Assembly (NCBI RefSeq): GCF_011392115.1 | Contig: NZ_JAAJBT010000001.1 | Location: 603,767-667,766 of the forward strand | Direction: 5' to 3' | DNA: 64,000 bases | From: Flavobacterium difficile | GTDB taxonomy: Bacteria > Bacteroidota > Bacteroidia > Flavobacteriales > Flavobacteriaceae | Part shown: piece by piece, positions 45,829 to 55,011 of the stretch | Layout of the letters: each line of letters starts with the position of its first letter | Position numbering within the stretch: position 1 is the first letter of the stretch | Notes under the pieces: generated by a model | Databases searched by the model: none | Seen by the model: the letters and a program-made list of their open reading frames with translations, nothing else | What the model was told of the DNA's origin: nothing | Program-made: the position numbers and the translations under genes

Positions 45829-46200
45829 TTACTCTTTTATACGAATAAAGAATTGATTGGTGTAATGTCTACCTTTGTTTCCTCTAAACGAAAAGTTAAG
45901 AGTGTAAAAGCCATCTTTTACACTTTCTTTATTTGGCTTGATTATCAAACTTGTTTTATTTTTAACGTTTGTTTTGTTGGCAATTTTAACTCCAATACCG
46001 GAAAACATCATGTTTAAAGGGTCGATATTTTTTGAGACAATTTGAACTACATTTTCTTTATCTAATTCAATAAAATCGTTACCGTTTTCTAATTCAATTT
46101 TAACGGAATAAATACTTTCTTTATAAACTAAATTGCTTTTATCTTGTGCTAAAATTAAAGATGAAAATAGTATAATAAAACAAATAAAAATCTTTTTCAT
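45829..46200 (-). CDS. Secreted protein of unknown function
   Basis: The 123-residue product has a signal peptide (about 1-18, SLILAQ) and a predicted beta-rich remainder (YSVKIELENGNDFIEL, GFYTLNFSFRG) with no motif I recognise. It looks like a small periplasmic or surface Ig-like domain. It may be in one transcript with rimO upstream or with the YdjM-like gene downstream; a 14-bp repeat follows its stop. Confidence 0.6.
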   Translation of the reverse strand: MKKIFICFIILFSSLILAQDKSNLVYKESIYSVKIELENGNDFIELDKENVVQIVSKNIDPLNMMFSGIGVKIANKTNVKNKTSLIIKPNKESVKDGFYTLNFSFRGNKGRHYTNQFFIRIKE

Positions 46201-46203
46201 AGT

Positions 46204-46260
46204 TGCGTTTTGAATAGATTAAAAGTTCTTAAACGTAAATCTTAAATCTCAAATCTTAAA
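46204..46260 (-). repeat. Heptad repeat directly after the rimO stop codon
   Basis: On the minus strand, after the TAA of rimO, the sequence TTTAAGATTTGAGATTTAAG contains three heptamers related to TAAGATT. It then continues AT-rich to the next gene. Confidence 0.6.
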
Positions 46261-47574
46261 TTAAGAAATTGGTTCCGCGTACAAATCAAATTCAGTAGCT
46301 TCAATGATTTTTAAATTAACAAAATCACCTGTTTTTAAGTAGAATTTAGACGCATCAATTAAAACTTCGTTATCTACATCTGGACTATCAAACTCGGTTC
46401 TACCAATGAAGTGTTCGCCTTCTTTTCTGTCAATCACACATTTGAAAGTTTGTCCAATTTTCTCTTGATTTAATTCCCAAGAAATTTGAGCTTGAATGTC
46501 CATAATTTGAGCCGCTCTATCTTGTTTCACTTCTTCTGGAACATCATCTTCTAATAAATAAGCGTGTGTGTTTTCTTCGTGAGAATAAGTAAAACAACCC
46601 AAACGTTCGAAACGCATTTCTTCAACCCAATTTTTTAGGGTGTTGAAATCTTCTTCCGTTTCACCAGGATAACCAACGATTAAAGTGGTTCTTATAGTCA
46701 TTTCTGGAACTAAAGCTCTGAAATCTTGAATAAGTTTTGTGGTTTTTTCTTTTGTAGTTCCACGGCGCATCGATTTCAATACGCTATCTGATATATGTTG
46801 TAAAGGAATATCTAAATAATTACAAATTTTTGGTTCGCGTTTCATTAATTCCAAAACGTCCATTGGGAAACCAGTAGGAAAGGCGTAATGTAAACGAATC
46901 CATTCAATTCCTTCTACTTTTACTAAGGCTTCTAATAGCTCTGCTAAATTTCTTTTTTTGTATAAATCTAAACCGTAATAAGTTAGATCTTGTGCGATTA
47001 ATATTAGTTCTTTAACGCCATTTTTAGCAAGTTTTTCAGCTTCAATTACTAGGTGTTCAATTGGAGTCGATTTGTGTTTTCCTCTCATCAAAGGAATCGC
47101 ACAAAAACTACAAGGTCTGTCGCAACCTTCAGCAATTTTTAGGTATGCATAATTTTTTGGAGTCGTAGTTAAACGTTCACCAATTAATTCATGTTTATAA
47201 TCGGCACCTAATGCTTTTAATAATAAAGGTAATTCTGTAGTTCCGAAAAACTGATCTACATTCGGAATTTCTTTTTCTAAATCGGGTCTGTAACGCTCAG
47301 ATAAACAGCCTGTAACAAAAACTTTGTCGACTAAACCTTGTTCTTTTTTATCCGCATATTCTAAAATCGTATTTACCGATTCTTCTTTCGCATTATCAAT
47401 AAAACCACAAGTGTTGATTACTATAATATTTCCTTCATCTTTAGTGGCTTCATGTGTCACTTCTTTTCCGTTAGCACGAAGTTGTCCCATTAAAACTTCA
47501 CTATCATATACGTTTTTAGAACAACCTAGGGTAATGACGTTAATTTTATTTTTCTTTAAAGACTTGGTTCTCAT
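46261..47574 (-). CDS. rimO: Ribosomal protein uS12 methylthiotransferase RimO
   Basis: RimO adds a methylthio group to Asp in ribosomal protein uS12. The 437-residue protein has the N-terminal MTTase domain (INVITLGCSKNVYDSEVLMGQ, INTCGFIDNAKEES, VTGCLSERY), the radical-SAM cluster motif CDRPCSFC, and a C-terminal TRAM domain. All six cluster-binding cysteines are visible. The stop is followed at once by a heptad repeat. Confidence 0.96.
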   Translation of the reverse strand: MRTKSLKKNKINVITLGCSKNVYDSEVLMGQLRANGKEVTHEATKDEGNIIVINTCGFIDNAKEESVNTILEYADKKEQGLVDKVFVTGCLSERYRPDLEKEIPNVDQFFGTTELPLLLKALGADYKHELIGERLTTTPKNYAYLKIAEGCDRPCSFCAIPLMRGKHKSTPIEHLVIEAEKLAKNGVKELILIAQDLTYYGLDLYKKRNLAELLEALVKVEGIEWIRLHYAFPTGFPMDVLELMKREPKICNYLDIPLQHISDSVLKSMRRGTTKEKTTKLIQDFRALVPEMTIRTTLIVGYPGETEEDFNTLKNWVEEMRFERLGCFTYSHEENTHAYLLEDDVPEEVKQDRAAQIMDIQAQISWELNQEKIGQTFKCVIDRKEGEHFIGRTEFDSPDVDNEVLIDASKFYLKTGDFVNLKIIEATEFDLYAEPIS

Positions 47575-47609
47575 AGTATTTGTTTTATTTCAGCCTGCAA
47601 AATTAATAA

Positions 47610-47646
47610 AAAAATGTCGCTAAACTTGAAGTAAAGCGACATTTAT
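47610..47646 (-). terminator. Terminator of the FadL-like gene
   Basis: The stem AAATGTCGCT / AGCGACATTT is followed on the minus strand by a T-run. Confidence 0.9.
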
Positions 47647-47663
47647 GAAATATTTGTATGTAT

Positions 47664-49169
47664 TTAGAAGTTTACAACATAAGTTAACGTAACATTATTG
47701 TTATAATTTCTAATTCTTGCAGGATCATTTAATCCTGAAGTTAATAAAGCTTCTGTTCTGTTTCTGTGTTCGTTTGTATACGATAGATCTAATCTAGAGC
47801 TACCAAAGTTATATCCGAAACCACCAGAGTATGCAAATAAATCTCCAAAGGCTGTGTCTATTTGGTAAGGGCTTTGTTCAAATCGGTAACCACCTCTTAA
47901 GCTCCATTGTTTAATTTTGTACTCACCTCCTAAACGTAATTCGTAAGTGTCTTGTAATTGATTTTTGATATCTGTATTTATGACACTGTATATTTGTTCG
48001 TTTTTAGGTTTAAATTGAGTTTTCGCATAATCTCTTGAAATAAAATCTACACTCAGTAATCCTTTTTTGCCAAATAAAAACGTTCCACTAGCTGTTAGTT
48101 TTCCTGGCGTTTGAATTTTGTAAGTAGGATATACATTCACTACATTTGGATTGTAAAAAACGACTTCGGATGTATTGGTTGAAGCGTCAAAAACATCAGA
48201 TGAAATAGATTGAGTTAGTTCATCATTTAAACGGTACCAAGTTGGTGTTTCATAAGACAAACCTATTCTAACATTATTAGTAGCTTTGTAGATAGCTCCT
48301 AAATTCATGGAAAAACCTGATCCATAAGTGTATAATTCGTTGTTGAAACGAGCTGTGTTTATACTAAAGCCTGAGGTGTAAAAAGGATTCAAATTACTTT
48401 CGAATAAAGAAGAAGTTCTTACGAAATCTGTAAAATGGAAGTTCATGTTCATACCTAAATACAATTTGTCTTCATAAGCTCCAGAAAAGTTCATGGTGAA
48501 TTTACCGTTATATCCTCTAGATTCTATTGTATTTCTATGGAAATAATTTCCACCAGTAGGAACATTGGTAAAGTAACTATCATTTGTAGAATCATATTCT
48601 GTGATAAATGAGTTGTATCCTAATAGAGCTTGTTGTCCAATAAAGTTTAAATCTTCATAAAAAAAGCCATTTAAATCTCCAACTCCATTACCACCATTAG
48701 CAAATCTTAAAAAATAACTATCCATTGAATTGAAAGGATTAATACCTTCACTCACAATGAAATCGTCAAAATTGTTAGTGTTTTCGTAATTCAAGCCTAA
48801 GGCAAATTTCTTCCAGCCACTTTTGGCATTTGCATCGTTAAAAACAAATACAGCACCAAGTTGATTAATATCTAATGCGTTGTCTCTAGTACTTGTTGTA
48901 GTCCCAAAGTAGTTAGCTGAATTGCTTTTGTTGAAACTGGAAACAGAAAGTGTAGCTTGATTATAATTAAAGATTGACGATCCAGCAGGGTTGATATTCA
49001 TGGCTGATAAATCTCCACCAATAGCGCCAAAAGCACCTCCCATGGATCTGAATCGAGCGGTTCCATTTAAGTTTTCTACACTGTAACGTAAAGCGTCAGT
49101 TATCGTGGTTTCTTGCGCGTTAGCTATAAAGGAACCACTTATTAATAAGGTAAATAATATCTTTTTCAT
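47664..49169 (-). CDS. OmpP1/FadL-family outer-membrane transporter
   Basis: The 501-residue protein has a signal peptide (about 1-18, FIANAQ) followed by ALRYSVENLNGTARFRSMGG and AIGGDLSAMNINPAGSSIFN, the N-terminal hatch region of FadL-type barrels. Many aromatic strands follow, ending VTLTYVVNF. FadL proteins move hydrophobic molecules across the outer membrane. The flavobacterial version is a large OmpP1-like group with unknown substrate. Confidence 0.88.
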   Translation of the reverse strand: MKKILFTLLISGSFIANAQETTITDALRYSVENLNGTARFRSMGGAFGAIGGDLSAMNINPAGSSIFNYNQATLSVSSFNKSNSANYFGTTTSTRDNALDINQLGAVFVFNDANAKSGWKKFALGLNYENTNNFDDFIVSEGINPFNSMDSYFLRFANGGNGVGDLNGFFYEDLNFIGQQALLGYNSFITEYDSTNDSYFTNVPTGGNYFHRNTIESRGYNGKFTMNFSGAYEDKLYLGMNMNFHFTDFVRTSSLFESNLNPFYTSGFSINTARFNNELYTYGSGFSMNLGAIYKATNNVRIGLSYETPTWYRLNDELTQSISSDVFDASTNTSEVVFYNPNVVNVYPTYKIQTPGKLTASGTFLFGKKGLLSVDFISRDYAKTQFKPKNEQIYSVINTDIKNQLQDTYELRLGGEYKIKQWSLRGGYRFEQSPYQIDTAFGDLFAYSGGFGYNFGSSRLDLSYTNEHRNRTEALLTSGLNDPARIRNYNNNVTLTYVVNF

Positions 49170-49274
49170 ATTTTATTTGTATTGTTTTTGGGTACTTAAA
49201 AAAGGCGCAAAAAAAATAAAGACAATCATTTTATAGTTTATTGTGCTTTTTTTGATTGAAATAGTAATTCGAAT

Positions 49275-49312
49275 TCAATAACCTGTTTAGTTTTAATAAA
49301 CAGGTTATTTAT
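49275..49312 (-). terminator. Terminator of the Trp/Gly-rich lipoprotein gene
   Basis: The stem ATAACCTGTTTA / TAAACAGGTTAT with T-rich tails lies just after the stop at 49324, between that gene and the FadL-like gene start. Confidence 0.85.
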
Positions 49313-49323
49313 ATGAGATTTAA

Positions 49324-50349
49324 TTATCCACGACCTCCACGACCTCCGCCGCCGCCAGATCTTCCGCCTCCCATTGACCCACCGCCTCCAGATCTTCCAC
49401 CACCGAAGTCTGAACTTCTTGGTGTTGAGATAGTTCTTGGTGATTCACTTCTTGGTGCTGGAGTATAATTTCTAGGTTCAGAAGTTTGACTTCTTGGTGA
49501 ACTTGTATTTGTTCTTGGTGTAGAAATTATTGTTCTAGGTTGTGGTGTTTGTCCTCTAGGTGTAGAGATAGTTCTTGGTTCTGATGTCTGATTTCTTGGT
49601 GATCCAACTGTGTTTCCTCGAGTTTGAGAATTTAGATTTCTAGGATTTCCAATTGCATTACTATTTCTTCCGTTAGAGTATCTTCCTGAATTAGCAGTAT
49701 TTCCATTTCTATTGATGTAACCGCCACGTGGACCATTATTGAAGGCTACATTTCTTCCTCCATAATAACCATTCCATCCCCAGCCGTTGTTCCATCCCCA
49801 GCCATTTCCGTACCAACCGTTCCATCCCCAACCGTTACCGTACCAACCGTTCCAACCCCAGCCATTTCCATACCAACCGTTCCAACCCCAGTTGTTCCAG
49901 CCGTTATTCCAACCCCATCCGATATTCCAACCCCATCCATTTCCATACCAACCGTTCCAACCCCAGTTGTTCCAACCCCAATTGTCGTTAATAATTACTG
50001 TTGTGTTGCTGTTTTGATTTTCACCCCAACCTGCATATCTTGAGTTGCCTTCCTGTACATAAACCGTATCTGGTGTTCTGTAGTTGTCTACATCGGTAAG
50101 TACTTCATTGGTTTCAAAATCGCTTTGCATGCTTCTAAATTGTTCAGCATACTTATTGTTATTTTCTACAATAACTGTTTCGTTTTGTGTGGTTTGTTCG
50201 TATCTAACCGATTTGTCTGGTCCGTAAACGCCATCATTATCATAATATGACGAATTTTGGTACGAACCACAAGCTGTCACTGTGATTGCACCAACAAATA
50301 GACTTAAAAATCTAAGTGTTTTTTGCTGAAAAGTGTAAATTGTTTTCAT
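49324..50349 (-). CDS. Low-complexity Trp/Gly/Asn-rich, Pro-Arg-rich lipoprotein
   Basis: The 341-residue protein has a lipoprotein signal (GAITVTACGSY, C27). Residues 124-198 are a Trp/Gly/Asn/Tyr repeat with decapeptide unit GWGWNGWYGN seen in several near-identical copies. Residues about 236-311 are rich in Ser/Thr-Pro-Arg motifs, and 315-341 end in Gly-rich RSGGGG and RGG runs. No enzyme domain is present. It is probably an outer-membrane or surface protein with a disordered, aromatic-rich body; the function is not known. The 3' end is close to a terminator. Confidence 0.8.
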   Translation of the reverse strand: MKTIYTFQQKTLRFLSLFVGAITVTACGSYQNSSYYDNDGVYGPDKSVRYEQTTQNETVIVENNNKYAEQFRSMQSDFETNEVLTDVDNYRTPDTVYVQEGNSRYAGWGENQNSNTTVIINDNWGWNNWGWNGWYGNGWGWNIGWGWNNGWNNWGWNGWYGNGWGWNGWYGNGWGWNGWYGNGWGWNNGWGWNGYYGGRNVAFNNGPRGGYINRNGNTANSGRYSNGRNSNAIGNPRNLNSQTRGNTVGSPRNQTSEPRTISTPRGQTPQPRTIISTPRTNTSSPRSQTSEPRNYTPAPRSESPRTISTPRSSDFGGGRSGGGGSMGGGRSGGGGGRGGRG

Positions 50350-50364
50350 ATATAGTAAATTTTA

Positions 50365-50395
50365 TTGTTGGTCTTTACAAAATTAAGTAGTTTTG
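50365..50395 (+). promoter_or_regulatory. proS promoter
   Basis: TTG (50365-50367) and TAGTTTTG (50388-50395) are 20 bases apart, near the TTG-N19-TAnnTTTG consensus. It lies 50 bases before the proS ATG. Confidence 0.55.
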
Positions 50396-50445
50396 TAGCA
50401 CTAAATTAATACAAATTAAACAAATTTTGTGCCAATATTATAAAA

Positions 50446-51924
50446 ATGAGTAAAAATTTAACAACTAGAAGCGAAGATTATTCTGCATGGTATAACGAAT
50501 TAGTCGTAAAGGCTGATTTAGCGGAGAATTCAGGTGTAAGAGGCTGTATGGTAATTAAACCTTATGGTTATGCAATTTGGGAAAAAATGCAGGCGGAATT
50601 AGATAAAATGTTTAAAGAAACAGGTCATAGTAATGCTTATTTCCCCTTATTTGTTCCGAAAAGCATGTTTGAAGCAGAAGAAAAGAATGCGGAAGGCTTC
50701 GCGAAAGAGTGTGCTATTGTTACTCATTACAGATTAAAAAATGATCCGGATAAGCCTGGAAAGTTAATGGTAGATCCGAATGCAAAATTAGAGGAAGAAT
50801 TAATTGTTCGTCCTACATCTGAGGCAATTATTTGGAGTACTTATAAAGGATGGGTGCAATCTTATAGAGATTTACCTTTATTAATTAACCAATGGGCGAA
50901 TGTTGTCCGTTGGGAAATGAGAACGCGTTTGTTTTTAAGAACAGCTGAGTTTTTATGGCAAGAAGGTCATACTGCACATGCAACCAAAGCAGAGGCAATG
51001 GAAGAGGCTGAAAAAATGATGCATGTATATGCTGATTTTGCAGAAAACTTTATGGCTATTCCTGTTGTAAAAGGTTTTAAAACTGAAACCGAGCGTTTTG
51101 CTGGTGCTGATGAAACTTTTTGTATTGAAGCATTAATGCAAGATGGAAAAGCGTTACAAGCAGGAACATCTCACTTTTTAGGTCAAAACTTCGCAAAAGC
51201 TTTTGATGTGAAATTTACCAATCAAGAAGGAAAACAAGATTATGTTTGGGGAACATCTTGGGGTGTTTCTACGCGTTTGATGGGTGCGTTAGTAATGACA
51301 CATTCTGATGATAACGGATTGGTGTTGCCTCCCAATGTAGCGCCAATACAAGTAGTTATTGTGCCGATTTTTAAAACCGATGAAGAATTTGATAAAATTT
51401 CTGAAGTGGCGAATGGTTTAGTAGCTCAATTTAAGAAATTAAATATTTCGGTAAAATTTGATAACAGAACTACACAAAAGCCAGGTTTTAAATTTGCGGA
51501 ATGGGAATTGAAAGGTGTGCCAGTTCGTTTAGCAATTGGTCCGAAAGACCTAGAAAACGGAACTTTTGAAGTCGCTAGAAGAGATACTTTAACTAAAGAA
51601 GTTAAACCTGCGGATGGAATTGTAAGTTTCATACAAGATTTATTAGAGCAAATTCAAAAAGATTTATTTAATAAAGCAGTGGATTACAGAGCAGCTCATA
51701 CTACGGAAGTAAATTCTTTTGAGGAGTTTAAAGATATTTTAGAAAATAAAACAGGATTCGTATCTGCACATTGGGATGGAACTGCAGAAACCGAAGAAAA
51801 AATTAAAGACTTGACAAAGGCCACTATCAGATGTATTCCTTTAAATAGAGTAGAAGAAGCAGGAGTTTGTGTTTTAACAGGAGCGCCATCTAAAGGTAGA
51901 GTTCTTTTTGCAAAAGCATATTAA
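50446..51924 (+). CDS. proS: Prolyl-tRNA synthetase (short, archaeal/eukaryotic-like type)
   Basis: ProRS charges tRNA-Pro. At 492 residues it lacks the large insertion (editing) domain of the bacterial type, matching the short class found in Bacteroidetes and in archaea. Class II motifs are present: [48 protein letters not shown] and [21 protein letters not shown]. The anticodon-binding domain and a zinc-domain-like C-terminus ([18 protein letters not shown]) follow. Confidence 0.96.
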   Translation: MSKNLTTRSEDYSAWYNELVVKADLAENSGVRGCMVIKPYGYAIWEKMQAELDKMFKETGHSNAYFPLFVPKSMFEAEEKNAEGFAKECAIVTHYRLKNDPDKPGKLMVDPNAKLEEELIVRPTSEAIIWSTYKGWVQSYRDLPLLINQWANVVRWEMRTRLFLRTAEFLWQEGHTAHATKAEAMEEAEKMMHVYADFAENFMAIPVVKGFKTETERFAGADETFCIEALMQDGKALQAGTSHFLGQNFAKAFDVKFTNQEGKQDYVWGTSWGVSTRLMGALVMTHSDDNGLVLPPNVAPIQVVIVPIFKTDEEFDKISEVANGLVAQFKKLNISVKFDNRTTQKPGFKFAEWELKGVPVRLAIGPKDLENGTFEVARRDTLTKEVKPADGIVSFIQDLLEQIQKDLFNKAVDYRAAHTTEVNSFEEFKDILENKTGFVSAHWDGTAETEEKIKDLTKATIRCIPLNRVEEAGVCVLTGAPSKGRVLFAKAY

Positions 51925-52039
51925 GAATTTACGAGTTGGTATTGATGATTTTTAGATTTTTTTAAAACAGCTAAATACCTTAAAAATAAACTCTTAAGTT
52001 TTTGTCTTAAAAAAAATATAATTTTTTTTGCATCAAGTA

Positions 52040-52069
52040 TTGCACAAATAAAAAATAGTTGTATTTTTG
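52040..52069 (+). promoter_or_regulatory. tRNA-Glu promoter with both consensus elements
   Basis: TTG at 52040-52042, exactly 19 bases, then TATTTTTG at 52062-52069. This is a full match to the Bacteroidetes consensus, 24 bases before the first tRNA. Confidence 0.8.
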
Positions 52070-52093
52070 CACTCGCATTACAGGAAATGCAAT

Positions 52094-52165
52094 GGTCCGT
52101 TCGTCTATCGGTTAGGACGCCAGGTTTTCATCCTGGTAAGAGGGGTTCGATTCCCCTACGGACTA
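52094..52165 (+). tRNA. tRNA-Glu (anticodon TTC), copy 1
   Basis: The acceptor stem is GGTCCGT / ACGGACT (one G-U pair), the D arm contains TCGGTTAGGA, the anticodon stem is CCAGG/CCTGG with loop TTTTCAT (anticodon TTC), and the T arm is GAGGGGTTCGATTCCCCT-like. The discriminator is A; CCA is not encoded. It is 72 bases long. Confidence 0.95.
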
Positions 52166-52198
52166 CAAAGTTTTTACTGGAACTTTAAATCAGTTATT

Positions 52199-52270
52199 GG
52201 TCCGTTCGTCTATCGGTTAGGACGCCAGGTTTTCATCCTGGTAAGAGGGGTTCGATTCCCCTACGGACTA
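52199..52270 (+). tRNA. tRNA-Glu (anticodon TTC), copy 2
   Basis: This is identical to copy 1 over all 72 bases and separated from it by 33 unrelated bases. Both are probably read from the single promoter at 52040, so this is a recent local duplication kept as two copies. Confidence 0.95.
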
Positions 52271-52433
52271 CAAATTAGTTTTGAAATAGTTTTATAAAAT
52301 TGAAGAAGGTGTCTCCTCTTTAATTTTGTTAGTTAAAACTGAAGTGATTGTTTTTTTAAAATTCAATTGTGGGAGGTTTTTCTTGTTTTTACTAATAAGT
52401 AAATAAAGTTATTACAATTTAAAAATTAAGAAA

Positions 52434-52685
52434 ATGGCAAATCATAAGTCAGCTTTAAAAAGAATTAGAAGCAACGAAAAAAGAAGAGTATTAAACAAAT
52501 ACCAACACAAAACTACACGTAATGCTATTAAAGCAATTCGTTTAGCGACTGTAAAAGCAGAAGCTGCTGCAAAATTACCTACAGTTATTTCGATGATCGA
52601 TAAGTTAGCAAAGAAAAATATCATCCACGCTAACAAAGCTTCAAACTTAAAATCTAAGTTAACAAGATTAGTTGCTAAATTATAA
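52434..52685 (+). CDS. rpsT: 30S ribosomal protein bS20
   Basis: The 83-residue basic protein begins ANHKSALKRIRSNEKRRVLNK, the bS20 signature, and continues as three helices (IKAIRLATVKAEAAAKLP, KKNIIHANKASNLKSKL). It is a small-subunit primary binder. Two consecutive terminators follow at 52706 and 52743. The gene is read in the same direction as the tRNA-Glu pair. Confidence 0.96.
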   Translation: MANHKSALKRIRSNEKRRVLNKYQHKTTRNAIKAIRLATVKAEAAAKLPTVISMIDKLAKKNIIHANKASNLKSKLTRLVAKL

Positions 52686-52705
52686 TTAGTAATTTAAATT
52701 ATACT

Positions 52706-52739
52706 AAATCCCATTCTGAAAAGTTTGGGATTTTTTTTA
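52706..52739 (+). terminator. First terminator of rpsT
   Basis: The stem AAATCCCA / TGGGATTT with an 11-base loop is followed by eight T. Confidence 0.9.
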
Positions 52740-52742
52740 TTT

Positions 52743-52781
52743 AGACCTGACAGGTTTCAAAAACCTATCAGGTCTTTTTTT
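52743..52781 (+). terminator. Second, stronger hairpin terminator
   Basis: AGACCTGACAGGTTT pairs with AACCTATCAGGTCT over about 14 bases (one mismatch) with a 4-base loop and a T-run. It lies 4 bases after the first terminator. Confidence 0.85.
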
Positions 52782-52806
52782 GTTCTGAAATACAATTTTT
52801 CTTCTC

Positions 52807-52900
52807 TAGCCGTGGGTGCAGCGGCATCCTTTTGTTTGCAGTTTTGTGATTGTAGGTAGTGGTTTGTAAACAAAAGATATAGCGGAACACGCGACTGTTA
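52807..52900 (+). repeat. Covarying hairpin element, copy C
   Basis: TAGCCGTGGGTG, then CAGCGGCATC, inner stem CTTTTGTTT / AAACAAAAG, then ATATAGCGGAACACGCGACTG. The outer stem is CGTG (52811-52814) with CACG. It lies in the 329-base gap (52686-53014) between rpsT and typA, after the two terminators and before the typA promoter. Confidence 0.75.
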
Positions 52901-52964
52901 GTGTATTGAAAATGAATTGTTTTGCTCCTAAAATTATAAAAATGTAAACAAAACAAATAGTTGT

Positions 52965-52994
52965 TTGAATATCAAGATAATAAACGTACCTTTG
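52965..52994 (+). promoter_or_regulatory. typA promoter with both consensus elements
   Basis: TTG at 52965-52967, 19 bases, TACCTTTG at 52987-52994. It is a full match to the consensus, 20 bases before the typA ATG. Confidence 0.8.
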
Positions 52995-53014
52995 CACTTT
53001 CAAAAAAAGAATAT

Positions 53015-54811
53015 ATGTCATCTATTAGAAACATTGCAATTATTGCCCACGTTGACCACGGTAAAACTACATTGGTTGATAAAATTATGTATCACTGTCA
53101 ATTATTCCGTGATAACGAAAACACTGGAGATTTAATCTTAGATAACAACGACTTAGAGCGTGAAAGAGGAATTACTATTACTTCTAAAAACGTTTCAGTT
53201 ACTTATAAAGGAACTAAAATCAACATTATCGACACACCTGGTCACGCCGATTTTGGTGGAGAAGTAGAGCGTGTATTGAATATGGCAGATGGTGTTTGTC
53301 TTTTAGTAGATGCTTTTGAAGGTCCAATGCCACAAACTCGTTTCGTATTACAAAAAGCTATCGATTTAGGTTTAAAACCTTGTGTAGTTATTAATAAAGT
53401 AGATAAAGAAAACTGTACGCCAGAAGAAGTACATGAGAAAGTTTTCGATTTAATGTTCGAATTAGGTGCTACTGAAGCACAGTTAGATTTCCCTGCTGTT
53501 TATGGTTCAGCTAAAAACAACTGGATGTCTGATCACTGGCAAAATCAAACTGAAAATATTGAGCCATTATTAGACATGGTTTTAGAGCACGTGCCAGCTC
53601 CTAAAGTTTCTGAAGGAACCCCACAGATGTTAATTACTTCATTAGATTTTTCTGCATTTACAGGTCGTATCGCGATTGGTAGATTAGAAAGAGGTGTTTT
53701 AAAAGAAAATATGCCGATTTCTTTAGTTAAAAGAGATGGTTCTATAACAAAATCAAGAATTAAAGAATTACACACTTTTGAAGGTTTAGGTCGTAAAAAA
53801 GTCGATGAAGTTGTTGCTGGTGATATTTGTGCGATTATTGGGGTAGAAGGTTTTGAAATTGGAGATACTATTGCTGATTTTGAAAATCCAGAAGCATTAG
53901 AAACTATCGCTATTGATGAACCAACAATGAGTATGTTATTTACGATTAACGACTCACCTTTCTTTGGTAAAGAAGGTAAATTTGTAACTTCTCGTCATAT
54001 TAGAGAACGTTTAGAAAAAGAATTAGAGAAAAACTTAGCAATGAGAATGGCTGAGACCGATTCTGCTGATAAATTTATGGTATTTGGTCGTGGTGTACTT
54101 CACTTATCTGTTCTTATTGAAACTATGAGAAGAGAAGGTTACGAATTGCAAATTGGTCAGCCACAAGTAATTATTAAAGAAGTAGATGGTGTAAAATGTG
54201 AACCAATTGAAGAATTAACAATTGATTTACCAGAGTCACTTTCTGGAAGAGCCGTAGAATTTGTTACTTTACGTAAAGGTGAAATGCTTTCGATGGAAAC
54301 AAAAGGTGATCGTATGATTATTATATTTAATATTCCTTCTCGTGGAATTATTGGTTTACGTAACCAATTATTAACTGCAACTGCAGGAGAAGCAATTATG
54401 GCGCACCGTTTCATTGGATATGAACCTTATAAAGGAGAAATTTCTGGACGTAACAAAGGTTCGTTAATTTCTATGGAAAAAGGAAAAGCTATTCCTTACT
54501 CTTTAGATAAATTACAAGATAGAGGTAAGTTCTTCGTTGAACCAAATGCTGAAATCTATGAAGGACAGGTTATTGGTGAAAACTCTCGTGGTGATGATAT
54601 GTGTGTAAACGTAACGAAAGAGAAAAAACTTACTAACGTTCGTTCTTCTGGTAATGACGACAAAGCCAGAATTATTCCACCAATTATTTTCTCTTTAGAG
54701 GAAGCTTTAGAGTACATTCAAAAAGATGAATATGTTGAAGTTACTCCAAAATCTATCCGTTTAAGAAAAATTCACTTAACAGAGAACGACAGAAAACGTT
54801 TCAAAATCTAA
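53015..54811 (+). CDS. typA: Translational GTPase TypA/BipA
   Basis: TypA is a ribosome-associated GTPase needed for stress and cold growth. The ATG at 53015 gives 598 residues starting MSSIRNIAIIAHVDHGKTTLVDK, the G1 loop. An in-frame upstream ATG (52961) lies before the promoter, so it is not used. DTPGHADFGGEVERVL (G3) and NKVDKENC (G4) follow, then the elongation-factor-like beta and C-terminal domains (GRGVLHLSVLIETMRREGYELQIGQPQV). A terminator follows. Confidence 0.96.
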   Translation: MSSIRNIAIIAHVDHGKTTLVDKIMYHCQLFRDNENTGDLILDNNDLERERGITITSKNVSVTYKGTKINIIDTPGHADFGGEVERVLNMADGVCLLVDAFEGPMPQTRFVLQKAIDLGLKPCVVINKVDKENCTPEEVHEKVFDLMFELGATEAQLDFPAVYGSAKNNWMSDHWQNQTENIEPLLDMVLEHVPAPKVSEGTPQMLITSLDFSAFTGRIAIGRLERGVLKENMPISLVKRDGSITKSRIKELHTFEGLGRKKVDEVVAGDICAIIGVEGFEIGDTIADFENPEALETIAIDEPTMSMLFTINDSPFFGKEGKFVTSRHIRERLEKELEKNLAMRMAETDSADKFMVFGRGVLHLSVLIETMRREGYELQIGQPQVIIKEVDGVKCEPIEELTIDLPESLSGRAVEFVTLRKGEMLSMETKGDRMIIIFNIPSRGIIGLRNQLLTATAGEAIMAHRFIGYEPYKGEISGRNKGSLISMEKGKAIPYSLDKLQDRGKFFVEPNAEIYEGQVIGENSRGDDMCVNVTKEKKLTNVRSSGNDDKARIIPPIIFSLEEALEYIQKDEYVEVTPKSIRLRKIHLTENDRKRFKI

Positions 54812-54832
54812 TTAGATTTTAATAAATATATT

Positions 54833-54869
54833 AAACCACGAAAATCAAATGAAATTCGTGGTTTTTTTA
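54833..54869 (+). terminator. Terminator of typA
   Basis: The stem AAACCACGAA / TTCGTGGTTT is followed by seven T. Confidence 0.92.
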
Positions 54870-55011
54870 TTTGTAATCACCGCAGATTTACAGATTATTT
54901 AGATTTTCAAAAAAAAAAAAACTGCGCATCTGTGGTGAAAATATTAATTTAGAATTATTTGCAAAATCCTTAGTTAAAAACCCTAACTTTGTTGCTATAA
55001 AACTTAAAGCC

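Noticed and set aside
49746..50017. Open frames inside the Trp/Gly/Asn-rich gene, including a Phe-Gln-Pro-rich one on the plus strand
   Set aside because: They are other-frame readings of the repeated codons of the lipoprotein gene, which has the signal peptide and full-length frame.
52961..53014. Upstream start for typA
   Set aside because: It precedes the TTG/TACCTTTG promoter, and the extra residues do not resemble the family.
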